From contig CM049317.1 of the NCBI GenBank assembly GCA_026874595.1, positions 24,952,401 through 25,016,400 of the forward strand: a DNA stretch of 64,000 nt, written 5' to 3'. Positions within the stretch are counted from its first letter, which is position 1; every line of letters begins with the position of its first letter. Source of the stretch: Sipunculus nudus (Eukaryota > Annelida > Sipuncula > Golfingiida > Sipunculidae). Position numbers and translations under genes: made by a program. This document shows, one piece after another, positions 47,766 to 60,339 of this stretch. The notes below the pieces were generated by a model. It made no database searches, was not told where the DNA came from, and saw only the letters and a program-made list of their open reading frames with translations.

Positions 47766-50690
47766 TGGCCGCTGTCATATCTACTCCCCCTGGCGGCAGT
47801 CTTGGCAACATTTAAGGTAGCAAATACTGCTATTTGCGCTTGCGATTCATGGGGCCTCCTCTGGCCGCCCGCTCTGTGTCCACTCCTCCTGGCGGCAGTC
47901 TTGACACTTTTTATGGTAGCAAATAGCTGCTATTTGCGCTTGCGACTCATGGGGGCCTCTCTGTCAGGCTGTTCTCATTTCCACTCCCCCTGGCGGCAGT
48001 CTTGGCAACTGTTAAGGTAGCAAATAGCTGCTATTTGCGCGTGCGATTCATGGGGGCCCCTCTGGCCGCTGCCATATCCACTCCCCCTGGCGGCAGTCTT
48101 GGCAACTTTTAAGGTGGCAAATAGCTGCTATTTGCGCTTGCGATTCATGGGGGATTCTTCGCTGGCCGCTCTCATATCAACTCCCCCTGGCGGCAGTCTT
48201 GGCACTTTTAAGGTAGCAAATAGCTGCTATTTGCGCGTGCGATTCATGGGGGCCCCTCTGGCAGCCGGCTCTGTGTCCACTCCCCCTGGCGGCAGTCTTG
48301 ACAACTTTTAAGGTAGCAAATAGCTGCTATTTGCGCTTGCGACTCATGGGGGCCTCTCTGTCTGGCCGCTCTCGGTCCACTCCCCCTGGCGGCAGTCTTG
48401 GCAACTGTTAAGGTAGTAAATAGCTGCTATTTGCGCTTGCGATTCATGGGGCCTAATCTGGCCGCCTGCTCTGTGACCACTCCTCCTGGCGGCAGTCTTG
48501 ACACTTTTTATGGTAGCAAATAGCTGCTATTTGCGCTTGCGATTCATGGGGGCCTCTTCGCTGGCCGCTCTCATATCAACTCCCCCTGGCGGCAGTCTTG
48601 GCAACTTTTAAGGTAGCAAATAGCTGCTATTTGCGCGTGCGATTCATGGGGGCCCCTCTGGCAGCCCGCTCTTTGTCCACTCCCCCTGGCGGCAGTCTTG
48701 ACAACTTTTAAGGTAGCAAATAGCTGCTATTTGCGCTTGCGACTCATGGGGGCCTCTCTGTGTGGCCGCTGTCATATCCACTCCCCCTGGCGGCAGTCTT
48801 GGCACCTTTTAAGGTAGCAAATAGCTGCTATTTGCGCTTGCGATTCATGGGGCCTACTCTGGCCGCCTGCTCTGTGACCACTCCTCCTGGTGGCAGTCTT
48901 GACACTTTTTATGGTAGCAAATAGCTGCTATTTGCGCTTGCGACTGATGGGGGCCTCTCTGTCAGGCTGTTCTCATTTCCACTCCCCCTGGCGGCAGTCT
49001 TGGCAACTGTTAAGGTAGCAAATAGCTGCTATTTGCGCGTGCGATTCATGGGGCCCCTCTGGCCGCTGTCATATCCACTCCCCCTGGCGGCAGTCTTGGC
49101 AACTTTTAAGGTAGCAAATAGCTGCTATTTGCGCTTGCGATTCATGGGGGCCTCTTCGCTGGCCGCTCTCATATCAACTCCCCCTGGCGGCTGTCTTGGC
49201 AACTTTTAAGGTAGCAAATAGCTGCTATTTGCGCGTGCGATTCATGGGGGCCCCTCTGGCAGCCGGCTCTGTGTCCACTCCCCCTGGCGGCAGTCTTGAC
49301 AACTTTTAAGGTAGCAAATAGCTGCTATTTGCGCTTGCGACTCATGGGGGCCTCTCTGTCTGGCCGCTCTCGGTCCACTCCCCCTGGCGGCAGTCTTGGC
49401 AACTGTTAAGGTAGTAAATAGCTGCCATTTGCGCGTGCGATTCGTGGGGCCCCCTCTGGCAACCCCCTCTGTGTCCACTCCTCCTGGCTGCAGTCTTGAC
49501 AACTTTTAAGGTAGCAAATAGCTGCTATTTGCGCTTGCGATTCATTGGGGCCTCTTCGCTGGCCGCTCTCATATCAACTCCCCCTGGCGGCAGTCTTGGC
49601 AACTTTTAAGGTAGCAAATAGCTGCTATTTGCGCGTGCGATTCATGGGGGCCCCTCTGGCAGCCCGCTCTTTGTCCACTCCCCCTGGCGGCAGTCTTGAC
49701 AACTTTTAAGGTAGCAAATAGCTGCTATTTGCGCTTGCGACTCATGGGGGCCTCTCTGTCTGGCCGCTGTCATATCCACTCCCCCTGGCGGCAGTCTTGG
49801 CACCTTTTAAGGTAGCAAATAGCTGCTATTTGCGCTTGCGATTCATGGGGCCTACCCTGGCCGCCCGCTCTGTGTCCACTCCCCCTGGCGGCAGTCTTGA
49901 CACTTTTTATGGTAGCAAATAGCTGCTATTTGCGCTTGCAACTCATGGGGGCCTCTCTGTCAGGCTGTTCTCATTTCCACTCCCCCTGGCGGCAGTCTTG
50001 GCAACTGTTAAGGTAGCAAATAGCTGCTATTTGCGCGTGCGATTCATGGGGCCCCCTCTGGCCGCTGTCATATCCACTCCCCCTGGCGGCAGTCTTGGCA
50101 ACTTTTAAGGTAGCAAATAGCTGCTATTTGCGCTTGCGATTCATGGGGGCCTCTTCGCTGGCCGCTCTCATATCAACTCCCCCTGGCGGCAGTCTTGGCA
50201 ACTTTTAAGGTAGCAAATAGCTGCTGTTTGCGCGTGCGATTCATGGGAGCCCCTCTGGCAGCCGGCTCTGTGTCCACTCCCCCTGGCGGCAGTCTTGACA
50301 ACTTTTAAGGTAGCAAAAAGCTGCTATTTGCGCTTGCGACTCATGGGGGCCTCTCTGTCTGGCCGCTCTCTGTCCACTCCCCCTGGCGGCAGTCTTGGCA
50401 ACTGTTAAGGTAGCAAATAGCTGCTATTTGCGCGTGCGATTCGTGGGGCCCCCTCTGGCAACCCGCTCTGTGTCCACTCCCCCTGGCGACAGTCTTGACA
50501 ACTTTTAAGGTAGCAAATAGCTGCTATTTGCTCTTGCGACTCATGGGGGCCTCTCTGTCTGGCCGCTGTCATATCCACTCCCCCTGGCGGCAGTCTTGGC
50601 AACTTTTAAGGTAGCAAATAGCTGCTATTTGCGCTTGCGATTCATGGGGCCCCTGTGGCAGTCCTGTCTCATGTCCACTCCCCCTGGCGG
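47766..50690. repeat. ~100-bp satellite with a 19-bp palindromic core (A-type monomers)
   Basis: Monomer: CCACTCCCCCTGGCGGCAGT, CTTGGCAACTTTTAAGGTA, GCAAATAGCTGCTATTTGC, GC(T/G)TGCGATTCATGGGGGCC, then a variable GGCCGCTCTCATAT tail, 97-101 bp. The core GCAAATAGC-T-GCTATTTGC is a perfect inverted repeat with a one-base centre. Tail variants order the monomers: TTCGCTGGCCGCTCTCATAT occurs near 48153, 48553, 49154, 49553 and 50154, and CTGTCAGGCTGTTCTC at 47961, 48959 and 49957. The array is therefore a ~1000-bp (10-monomer) higher-order repeat present almost three times. Confidence 0.96.
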
Positions 50691-51780
50691 CAGTCATAAC
50701 GCTCAATGCAATGCTACTATAAATTTTACCCCCTCCTAATTTTTTAGGGTAGCAAATAGCTGCTATTGGCGCGTGCGACTCATGGGGGCCCCTCTGTCTG
50801 TCCACTCTTATGTCCACTCCCCCTGGTGGCAGTCTTGACATATTTTATGGTAGCAAATAACTGCTATTTGCGCTTGCGACTCGTGGTGACCCCTCTGCCA
50901 GGCCGCTGAGATCTCCTCTCTCCCTGGCGGCAGTCTTCACAACTTTTATGGAAGCAAATAGCTGCTATTTGCGCGTGCGATTCATTTGGGCCCCTGTGGC
51001 AGGCTTTGAGATCTCCACTCCCCCTGGTGGCAATCTTAACTCTCAATGCGATGCTACCAAAAATTTTACCCCCTCCTAAAATTTTAGGGTAGCAAATAGC
51101 TGCTATTTGTGCGTGCGATTCATAGGGCCCCTGTGGCAGTCCTGTCTCTTGTCCACTCCCTCTGGCGGCAATCTTAACTCTCAATGCGATGCTACCAGAA
51201 ATTTTACCCCCTCCTAAATTTTTTAGGGTAGCAAATAGCTGCTATTTGCGCGAGCGATTCGTGGGGGCCCCTCTGTCTGCCTGCTCTCATGTACACTCCC
51301 CCTGGCGGCAGTCTTAACACTCAATGCGATGTTACTATATATTTAACCCCTCCTAAATTTTTTAGGGTAGCAAATAGCAGCTATTTGCGCGTGCGATTCA
51401 TGGGGCCCCTGTGGCAGTCCTGTCTCATGTCCACTCCCCCTGGCGGCAATCTTAACTCTCAATGCGATGCTACCAGAAATTTTACCCAGTCTTAAATTTT
51501 TTTAGGGTAGCAAATAGCTGCTATTTGCGCGAGCGATTCATAGGGGCCCCTCTGTCTGCCTGCTCTCATGTACACTCCCCCTGGCGGCAGTCTTAACACT
51601 CAATGCGATGTTACTATATATTTAACCCCTCCTAAATTTTTTAGGGAAGCAAATAGCAGCTATTTGCGCGTGGGATTCATGGGGCCCCTGTGGCAGTCCT
51701 GTCTCATGTCCACTCCCCCTGGCGGCAGTCATAACGCTGAATGCAATGCTACTATAAATTTAACCCCCTCCTAATTTTTT

Positions 51781-53892
51781 AGGGTAGAAAATAGCTGCTA
51801 TTTGCGCGTGCGACCCATGGGGCCACTCTGTTTGTCCACTCTCATGTCCACTCCCCCTGGTGGCAGTCTTGACATATTTTATGGTAGCAAATAACTGCTA
51901 TTTGCGCTTGCGACTCGTGGTGACCCCTCTGCCAGGCCGCTGAGATCTCCTCTCTCCCTGGCGGCTGTCTTCACAACCTTTATGGTAGCAAATAGCTGCT
52001 ATTTGCGCGTGCGATTCATTTGGGCCCCTGTGGCAGGCTTTGAGATCTCCACTCCCCCTGGTGGCAATCTTAACTCTCAATGCGATGCTACCAGAAATTT
52101 TACCCCCTCCTAAATTTTTAGGGTAGCAAATAGCTGCTATTTGGGCGTGCGATTCCTAGGGCCCCTGTGGCAGTCCTGTCTCTTGTCCACTCCCTCTGGC
52201 GGCAATCTTAACTCTCAATGCGATGCTACCAGAAATTTTACCCCCTCCTAAATTTTTTAGGGTAGCAAATAGCTGCTATTTGCGCGTGCGATTTATGGGG
52301 CCCTTCTGTCTGCCCGCTCTCATGTACACTCCCCCTGGCGGCAGTCTTAACACTCAATGCGATGCTTCTACATATTTAACCCCTCCTAAATTTTTTAAGG
52401 TAGCAAATAGCAGCTATTTGCGCGTGCGATTCATGGGGCCCCTGTGGTAGTCCTGTCTCTAGTCCACTCCCCCTGGCGGCACTGAGGTCCACTCCCCCTG
52501 GCGGCAATCGTAACTCTCAATGCGATGCTCCCAGAAATTTTACACCCTCCTAAATTTTTTAGGGTCGCAAATAGCTGCTATTTGCGCTTGCGATTCATGG
52601 GGCCCCTCTGTCTGCCCGATCTCATGTACACTCCCCCTGGCGGCAGTCTTAACACTCAATGCGATGCTACTATATATTGAACCCCTCCTAAATTTTTTAG
52701 GGTAGCAAATAGCAGCTATTTGCGCGTGCGATTCATGGGGCCCCTGTGGCAGTCCTGTCTCATGTCCACTCCCCCTGGCGGCAGTCATAACGCTGAATGC
52801 AATGCTACTATAAATTTAACCCCCTCCTAATTTTTTAGGGTAGAAAATAGCTGCTATTTGCGCGTGCGACCCATGGGGCCACTCTGTCTGTCCACTCTCA
52901 TGTCCACTCCCCCTGGTGGCAGTCTTGACATATTTTATGGTAGCAAATAACTGCTATTTGCGCTTGCGACTCGTGGTGACCCCTCTGCCAGGCCGCTGAG
53001 ATCTCCTCTCTCCCTGGCGGCTGTCTTCACAACCTTTATGGTAGCAAATAGCTGCTATTTGCGCGTGCGATTCATTTGGGCCCCTGTGGCAGGCTTTGAG
53101 ATCTCCACTCCCCCTGGTGGCAATCTTAACTCTCAATGCGATGCTACCAGAAATTTTACCCCCTCCTAAATTTTTAGGGTAGCAAATAGCTGCTATTTGG
53201 GCGTGCGATTCCTAGGGCCCCTGTGGCAGTCCTGTCTCTTGTCCACTCCCTCTGGCGGCAATCTTAACTCTCAATGCGATGCTACCAGAAATTTTACCCC
53301 CTCCTAAATTTTTTAGGGTAGCAAATAGCTGCTATTTGCGCGTGCGATTTATGGGGCCCTTCTGTCTGCCCGCTCTCATGTACACTCCCCCTGGCGGCAG
53401 TCTTAACACTCAATGCGATGCTTCTACATATTTAACCCCTCCTAAATTTTTTAAGGTAGCAAATAGCAGCTATTTGCGCGTGCGATTCATGGGGCCCCTG
53501 TGGTAGTCCTGTCTCTAGTCCACTCCCCCTGGCGGCACTGAGGTCCACTCCCCCTGGCGGCAATCGTAACTCTCAATGCGATGCTCCCAGAAATTTTACA
53601 CCCTCCTAAATTTTTTAGGGTCGCAAATAGCTGCTATTTGCGCTTGCGATTCATGGGGCCCCTCTGTCTGCCCGATCTCATGTACACTCCCCCTGGCGGC
53701 AGTCTTAACACTCAATGCGATGCTACTATATATTGAACCCCTCCTAAATTTTTTAGGGTAGCAAATAGCAGCTATTTGCGCGTGCTATTCATGGGGCCCC
53801 TGTGGCAGTCCTGTCTCATGTCCACTCCCCCTGGCGGCAGTCATAACGCTCAATGCAATGCTACTATAAATTTTACCCCCTCCTAATTTTTT
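51781..53892. repeat. 1056-bp higher-order repeat, two adjacent copies
   Basis: The rare marker AGGGTAGAAAATAGCTGC occurs at 51781 and 52837. Sequence between and after these points matches base for base over long stretches (one visible change: CTCTGTTTG versus CTCTGTCTG). The same marker occurs again at 55610, 2773 bp further on, followed by the same block. Such identity means very recent duplication. Confidence 0.9.
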
Positions 53893-56368
53893 AGCGTAGC
53901 TAGCAAATAGCTGCTATTTGCGCGTGCGACTCATGGGGGCCCCTCTGTCTGTCCACTCTTATGTCCACTCCCCCTGGTGGCAGTCTTGACATATTTTATG
54001 GTAGCAAATAACTGCTATTTGCGCTTGCGACTCGTGGTGACCCCTCTGCCAGGCCGCTGAGATCTCCTCTCCCCCTGGCGGCAGTCTTCACAACTTTTAT
54101 GGTAGCCAATAGCTGCTATTTGCGCGTGCGATTCATTTGGGCCCCTGTGGCAGGCTTTGAGATCTCCACTCCCCCTGGTGGCAATCTTAACTCTCAATGC
54201 GATGCTACCAAAAATTTTACCCCCTCCTAAATTTTTAGGGTAGCAAATAGCTGCTATTTGCGCGTGCGATTCATAGGGCCCCTGTGGCAGTCCTGTCTCT
54301 TGTCCACTCCCTCTGGCGGCAATCTTAACTCTCAATGCGATGCTACCAGAAATTTTACCCCCTCCTAAATTTTTTAGGGTAGCAAATAGCTGCTATTTGC
54401 GCGAGCGATTCGTGGGGGCCCCTCTGTCTGCCTGCTCTCATGTACACTCCCCCTGGCGGCAGTCTTAACACTCAATGCGATGTTACTATATATTTAACCC
54501 CTCCTAAATTTTTAGGGTAGCAAATAGCAGCTATTTGCGCGTGCGATTCATGGGGCCCCTGTGGCAGTCCTGTCTCATGTCCACTCCCCCTGGCGGCAAT
54601 CTTAACTCTCAATGCGATGCTACAAGAAATTTTACCCAATCTTAAATTTTTTAGGGTAGCAAATAGCTGCTATTTGCGCGAGCGATTCATGGGGGCCCCT
54701 CTGTCTGCCTGCTCTCATGTACACTCCCCCTGGCGGCAGTCTTAACACTCAATGCGATGTTACTATATATTTAACCCCTCCTAAATCTTTTAGGGTAGCA
54801 AATAGCAGCTATTTGCGCGTGCGACCCATGGGGGCCCCTCTGTCTGTCCACTCTCATGTCCACTCCCCCTGGTGGCAGTCTTGACATATTTTATGGTAGC
54901 AAATAACTGCTATTTGCGCTTGCGACTCGTGGTGACCCCTCTGCCAGGCCGCTGAGATCTCCTCTCTCCCTGGCGGCTGTCTTCACAACTTTTATGGTAG
55001 CAAATAGCTGCTATTTGCGCGTGCGATTCATTTGGGCCCCTGTGGCAGGCTTTGAGATCTCCACTCCCCCTGTTGGCAGTCTTGACATATTTTATGGTAG
55101 CAAATAACTGCTATTTACGCTTGCGACTCGTGGTGACCCCTCTGCCAGGCCGCTGAGATCTCCTCTCTCCCTGGCGGCTGTCTTCACAACCTTTATGGTA
55201 GCAAATAGCTGCTATTTGCGCGTGCGATTCATTTGGGCCCCTGTGGCAGGCTTTGAGATCTCCACTCCCCCTGGTGGCAATCTTAACTCTCAATGCGATG
55301 CTACCAGAAATTTTACCCCCTCGTAAATTTTTAGGGTAGCAAATAGCTGCTATTTGCGCGTGCGATTCATAGGGCCCCTGTGGCAGTCCTGTCTCTTGTC
55401 CACTCCCTCTGGCGGCAATCTTAACTCTCAATGCGATGCTACCAGAAATTTTACCCCCTCCTAAATTTTTTAGGGTAGCAAATAGCTGCTATTTGCGCGT
55501 GCGATTTATGGGGCCCTTCTGTCTGCCCGCTCTCATGTACACTCCCCCTGGCGGCAGTCATAACGCTGAATGCAATGCTACTATAAATTTAACCCCCTCC
55601 TAATTTTTTAGGGTAGAAAATAGCTGCTATTTGCGCGTGCGACCCATGGGGCCACTCTGTCTGTCCACTCTCATGTCCACTCCCCCTGGTGGCAGTCTTG
55701 ACATATTTTATGGTAGCAAATAACTGCTATTTGCGCTTGCGACTCGTGGTGACCCCTCTGCCAGGCCGCTGAGATCTCCTCTCTCCCTGGCGGCTGTCTT
55801 CACAACCTTTATGGTAGCAAATAGCTGCTATTTGCGCGTGCGATTCATTTGGGCCCCTGTGGCAGGCTTTGAGATCTCCACTCCCCCTGGTGGCAATCTT
55901 AACTCTCAATGCGATGCTACCAGAAATTTTACCCCCTCCTAAATTTTTAGGGTAGCAAATAGCTGCTATTTGGGCGTGCGATTCCTAGGGCCCCTGTGGC
56001 AGTCCTGTCTCTTGTCCACTCCCTCTGGCGGCAATCTTAACTCTCAATGCGATGCTACCAGAAATTTTACCCCCTCCTAAATTTTTTAGGGTAGCAAATA
56101 GCTGCTATTTGCGCGTGCGATTTATGGGGCCCTTCTGTCTGCCCGCTCTCATGTACACTCCCCCTGGCGGCAGTCTTAACACTCAATGCGATGCTTCTAC
56201 ATATTTAACCCCTCCTAAATTTTTTAAGGTAGCAAATAGCAGCTATTTGCGCGTGCGATTCATGGGGCCCCTGTGGTAGTCCTGTCTCTAGTCCACTCCC
56301 CCTGGCGGCACTGAGGTCCACTCCCCCTGGCGGCAATCTTAACTCTCAATGCGATGCTCCCAGAAATT

Positions 56369-59115
56369 TTACACCCTCCTAAATTTTTTAGGGTCGCAAA
56401 TAGCTGCTATTTGCGCTTGCGATTCATGGGGCCCCTCTGTCTGCCCGATCTCATGTACACTCCCCCTGGCGGCAATCTTAACACTCAATGCGGTGCTACT
56501 ATATATTGAACCCCTCCTAAATTTTTTAGAGTAGCAAATAGCAGCTATTTGCGCGTGCGATTCATGGGGCCCCTGTGGCCGTCCTGTCTCTAGTCCACTC
56601 CCCCTTGCGGCAATCTTAACTCTCAATGCGATGCTACCAGAAATTTTACACCCTCCTAAATTTTTTAGGGTAGCAAATAGCTGCTATTTGTGCGTGCGAT
56701 TCATGGGGCCCTTCTGTCTGCCCGCTCTCATGTACACTCCCCCTGGCGGCATTCTTAATACTCAATGCGATGCTACTATATATTTAACCCCTCCTAAATT
56801 TTTTAGGGTAGCAAAAAGCTGCTATTTGCGCGTGCGATTCATGAGGCCCCTGTGGTAGTCCTGTCTCTAGTCCACTCCCCCTGGCGGCAATCTTAACTCT
56901 TAATGCGATGCTACCAGAAATTTACCCCTCCTAATTTTTTTAGGGTCGCAAATAGCTGCTATTTGCGCTTGCGATTCTTGGGGCCCCTCTGTCTGCCCGC
57001 TCTCATGTAAACTCCCCCTGGCGGCAGTCTTAACACTCAATGCGATGCTACTATATATTGAACCCCTCCTAAATTTTTTAGGGTAGCAAATAGCAGCTAT
57101 TTGCGCGTGCGATTCATGGGGGCCCCTCTGCCTGCCCGCACTCATGTCCACTCCCCCTGGCGGCAGTCATAACGCTCAATGCAATGCTACTATAAATTTT
57201 ACCCCCTCCTAAATTTTTAGGGTAGCAAATAGCTGCTATTTGCGCGTGCGATTATGTGGGCCCCTCTGTCTGTCCACTCTCATGTCCACACCCCCTGGTG
57301 GCAGTCTTGACATATTTTGTGGTAGCAAATAGCTGCTATTTGCGCTTGCGACTCGTTGGGACCCCTCTGCCAGGCCGCTGAGATCTCCTCTCCCCCTGGC
57401 GGCAGTCTTCACAACTTTTATGGTAGCAAATAGCTGCTATTTGCGCGTGCAATTCATTGGGCCGCTGTGGCAGGCTTTGAGATCTCCACTCCCCCTGGTG
57501 GCAATCTTAACTCTCAATGCGATGCTACCAGAAATTTTACCCCCTTCTAAATTTTTAGGGTAGCAAATAGCTGCTATTTGCGCGTGCGATTCATAGGGCC
57601 CCTGTGGCAGTCCTGTCTCTTGTCCACTCCCTCTGGCGGCAATCTTAACTCTCAATGCGATGCTACCAGAAATTTTACCCCCTCCTAAATTTTTTAGGGT
57701 AGCAAATAGTTGCTATTTGCGCGTGCGATTCATGGGGCCCTTCTGTCTGCCCGCTCTCATGTACATTCCCCCTGGCGGCAGTCTTAACACTCAATGCGAT
57801 GCTACTACATATTAAACCCCTCCTAAATTTTTTAAGGTAGCAAATAGCTGCTATTTGCGCGTGCGATTCATGGGGCCCCTGTGGTAGTCCTGTCTCTAGT
57901 CCACTCAACCTTGCGGCACTGAGGTCCACTCCCCCTGGCGGCAATCTTAACTCTCAATGCGATGCTCCCAGAAATTTTACACCCTCCTAAATTGTTTAGG
58001 GTCGCAAATAGCTGCTATTTGCGCTTGCGATTCATGGGGCCCCTCTGTCTGCCCGATCTCATGTACACTCCCCCTGGCGGCAATCTTAACACTCAATGCG
58101 ATGCTACTATATATTGAACCCCTCCTAAATTTTTTAGAGTAGCAAATAGCAGCTATTTGCGCGTGCGATTCATGGGGCCCCTGTGGCAGTCCTGTCTCTA
58201 GTCCACTCCCCCTTGCGGCAATCTTAACTCTCAATGCGATGCTACCAGAAATTTTACACCCTCCTAAATTTTTTAGGGTAGCAAATAGCTGCTATTTGTG
58301 CGTGCGATTCATGGGGCCCTTCTGTCTGCCCGCTCTCATGTACACTCCCCCTGGCGGCGTTCTTAATACTCAATGCGATGCTACTATATATTTAACCCCT
58401 CCTAAATTTTTTAGGGTAGCAAATAGCTGCTATTTGCGCGTGCGATTCATGAGGCCCCTGTGGTAGTCCTGTCTCTAGTCCACTCCCCCTGGCGGCAATC
58501 TTAACTCTTAATGCGATGCTACCAGAAATTTACCCCTCCTAATTTTTTTAGGGTCGCAAATAGCTGCTATTTGCGCTTGCGATTCTTGGGGCCCCTCTGT
58601 CTGCCCGCTCTCATGTAAACTCCCCCTGGCGGCAGTCTTAACACTCAATGCGATGCTACTATATATTGAACCCCTCCTAAATTTTTTAGGGTAGCAAATA
58701 GCAGCTATTTGCGCGTGCGATTCATGGGGGCCCCTCTGCCTGCCCGCACTCATGTCCACTCCCCCTGGCGGCAGTCATAACGCTCAATGCAATGCTACTA
58801 TAAATTTTACCCCCTCCTAAATTTTTAGGGTAGCAAATAGCTGCTATTTGCGCGTGCGATTATGTGGGCCCCTCTGTCTGTCCACTCTCATGTCCACACC
58901 CCCTGGTGGCAGTCTTGACATATTTTGTGGTAGCAAATAGCTGCTATTTGCGCTTGCGACTCGTTGGGACCCCTCTGCCAGGCCGCTGAGATCTCCTCTC
59001 CCCCTGGCGGCAGTCTTCACAACTTTTATGGTAGCAAATAGCTGCTATTTGCGCGTGCAATTCATTGGGCCGCTGTGGCAGGCTTTGAGATCTCCACTCC
59101 CCCTGGTGGCAGTCT
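56369..59115. repeat. 1608-bp higher-order repeat, about 1.7 copies
   Basis: Matching landmarks lie 1608 bp apart: 56369/57977, 56631/58239 and 56900/58508. They include the unusual monomer starts CTCCCCCTTGCGGCAATC and TTCTTAATACTCAATGCG. The copies differ by scattered substitutions, so this duplication is slightly older than the 1056-bp one. Confidence 0.88.
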
Positions 59116-59610
59116 TAACGCTCCATGCGCTGCTACTATTATTTTACTTCCTCCTAATTTTTAGGGTAGCAAATAGCTGCTATTTGCGCGTGCGATTCAT
59201 AGGGCCTCTGTGGCAGTCCTGTCTCTTGTCCACTCCTTCTGGCGGCAATCTTAACTCTCAATGTGATGCTACCAGAAATTTTACCCCCTCCTCAATTTTT
59301 TAGGGTAGCAAATAGCTGCTATTTGCGCGTGCGATTCATGGGGGCCCCTCTGTCTGCCCGCACTCATGTCCACTCCCCCTGGCGGCAATCTTAACTCTCA
59401 ATGCGATGCTACAAGAAATTTTACCCTCTCCTAAATTTTTTGGGTCGCAAATAGCTGCTATTTGCGTGTGCGATTCATGGGGCCCCAGTGGCTGGCCGCT
59501 CTCATTTCACTCCCCCTGCCGGCAACCTTAACATAAATGCGATGCTTCTATAAATTTTATCCCCTCCCAATTTTTTGTAGGGTACTACAGGCTGCCAAAG
59601 CTTCCAGCAA

Positions 59611-59623
59611 CCCCCCCCCCCCC
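59611..59623. repeat. C13 homopolymer at the right edge of the satellite
   Basis: Follows the last degenerate monomer (ending ...TTTTTTGTAGGGTA near 59585). Unique sequence starts after it. Confidence 0.9.
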
Positions 59624-60055
59624 GGCACTAATGAGAAACTGCCTGCGAAAAATCGAAAAGTCCCATAAGCTTAACTACAGGCCGCTACCGAAAACCGACA
59701 GTTCCCCGCCTATCTTGTCATACTGGTCTGACTCTGCTGGTGTACATGAGGGTATTGAAATATGCACCCCTAGTTGTACTGCCTATATTTTCATGAATGC
59801 TAAACGCACCTTGGCTCTGATTTCAGCCTAATTTGACTTAAACAAAGTCTGTTGATAAAATTTACCCCCACGTATGTGTGACTGTCCTGCGCTGGCAACA
59901 TGTGTTTATCATCTTGAATGTATCCGTTTGCTGTGTAGTAGGAAGGCTGAATTGGTTTAATTAAATTTACTGGGATTGACTATAATGGGAAATTGGTCCG
60001 CCTAATCCTTTTGAGCAGTCAATGTTGTCTGAAGTCTGTGGTAGGCAATTGTCAG
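59624..60055. other. No gene recognised
   Basis: A short plus-strand frame at 59631-59831 has no recognisable motif. The region borders LINE reverse-transcriptase sequence on its right and may be more of the same element, but I cannot align it. Confidence 0.35.
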
Positions 60056-60312
60056 GAATTTCTCTGGCGTGGGAGCTTTCTGAGAATGTAACTGATTAAT
60101 ATTAAGTACAGGATTGGACAAAGAAATTCCCTGTTATAACCCTTTCTTTAGTGTCTTCTTTCGGCTGTATGCTCCATTTACATGCACTCTGTTCTTTGTA
60201 GTACAGGGAGATCTACTTAAACATGCAGCAAGACATACCACTCATCAGGAGTTTTGGCCGCAGTCCATCTTTCCTGACATTGTCAAAGGCTTTTTCAATG
60301 CTTATCCGTAGT
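60056..60312 (-). pseudogene. Non-LTR retrotransposon fragment, reverse transcriptase core
   Basis: The minus strand from 60312 reads SIEKAFDNVRKDGL, then KLLMSGM, then MFK followed by a stop, YYKEQSACKW and KEDTKERVITGN. This is the order of LINE reverse transcriptase motif A (D/IEKAFDxVxRxxL ... KLxxxGM), the S-L-Y-x-x-x-x-x-x-K-V region and the start of the G-V-x-Q-G-D-x-x-S-P block. The catalytic Asp of motif A appears as Ser-Ile-Glu, and the frame has stops, so it is inactive. It lies downstream (on the minus strand) of a LINE C-terminal fragment, the reverse of the natural order. The two pieces are therefore separate or rearranged. Confidence 0.65.
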
Positions 60313-60339
60313 GCCTGATTGTGTTTCTTTTCCTGAGAG

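Larger units (their letters stand above)
50691..59560. repeat. ~139-bp B-type monomers of the same satellite, mixed with ~100-bp ones
   Basis: The same CTCCCCCTGGCGGCA start and palindromic core are present, with about 40 bp inserted between them: CTCAATGCGATGCTACCAGA, AATTTTACCCCCTCCTAAAT, then TTTTTAGGGTAGC. Spacings of 138-140 bp are seen, for example at 51025, 51163, 51303 and 51441. In many stretches monomers alternate between core centre T (TAGCTGCTA) with CTACCAGAAATTTT and core centre A (TAGCAGCTA) with TACTATATATTTA, making a ~278-bp dimer. Short A-type monomers (TGACATATTTTATGGTAGC) recur among them. Recurrent peptides such as VANSCYLRVRFMG on the plus strand and ESHAQIAAICY on the minus strand are translations of the repeat, not genes. 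Confidence 0.95.

Noticed and set aside
47739-59303. Many 60-106 codon frames on both strands in the 100/139-bp satellite
   Set aside because: The same peptide phrases repeat with the monomer, and stops are absent only because the monomer lacks them in some frames.
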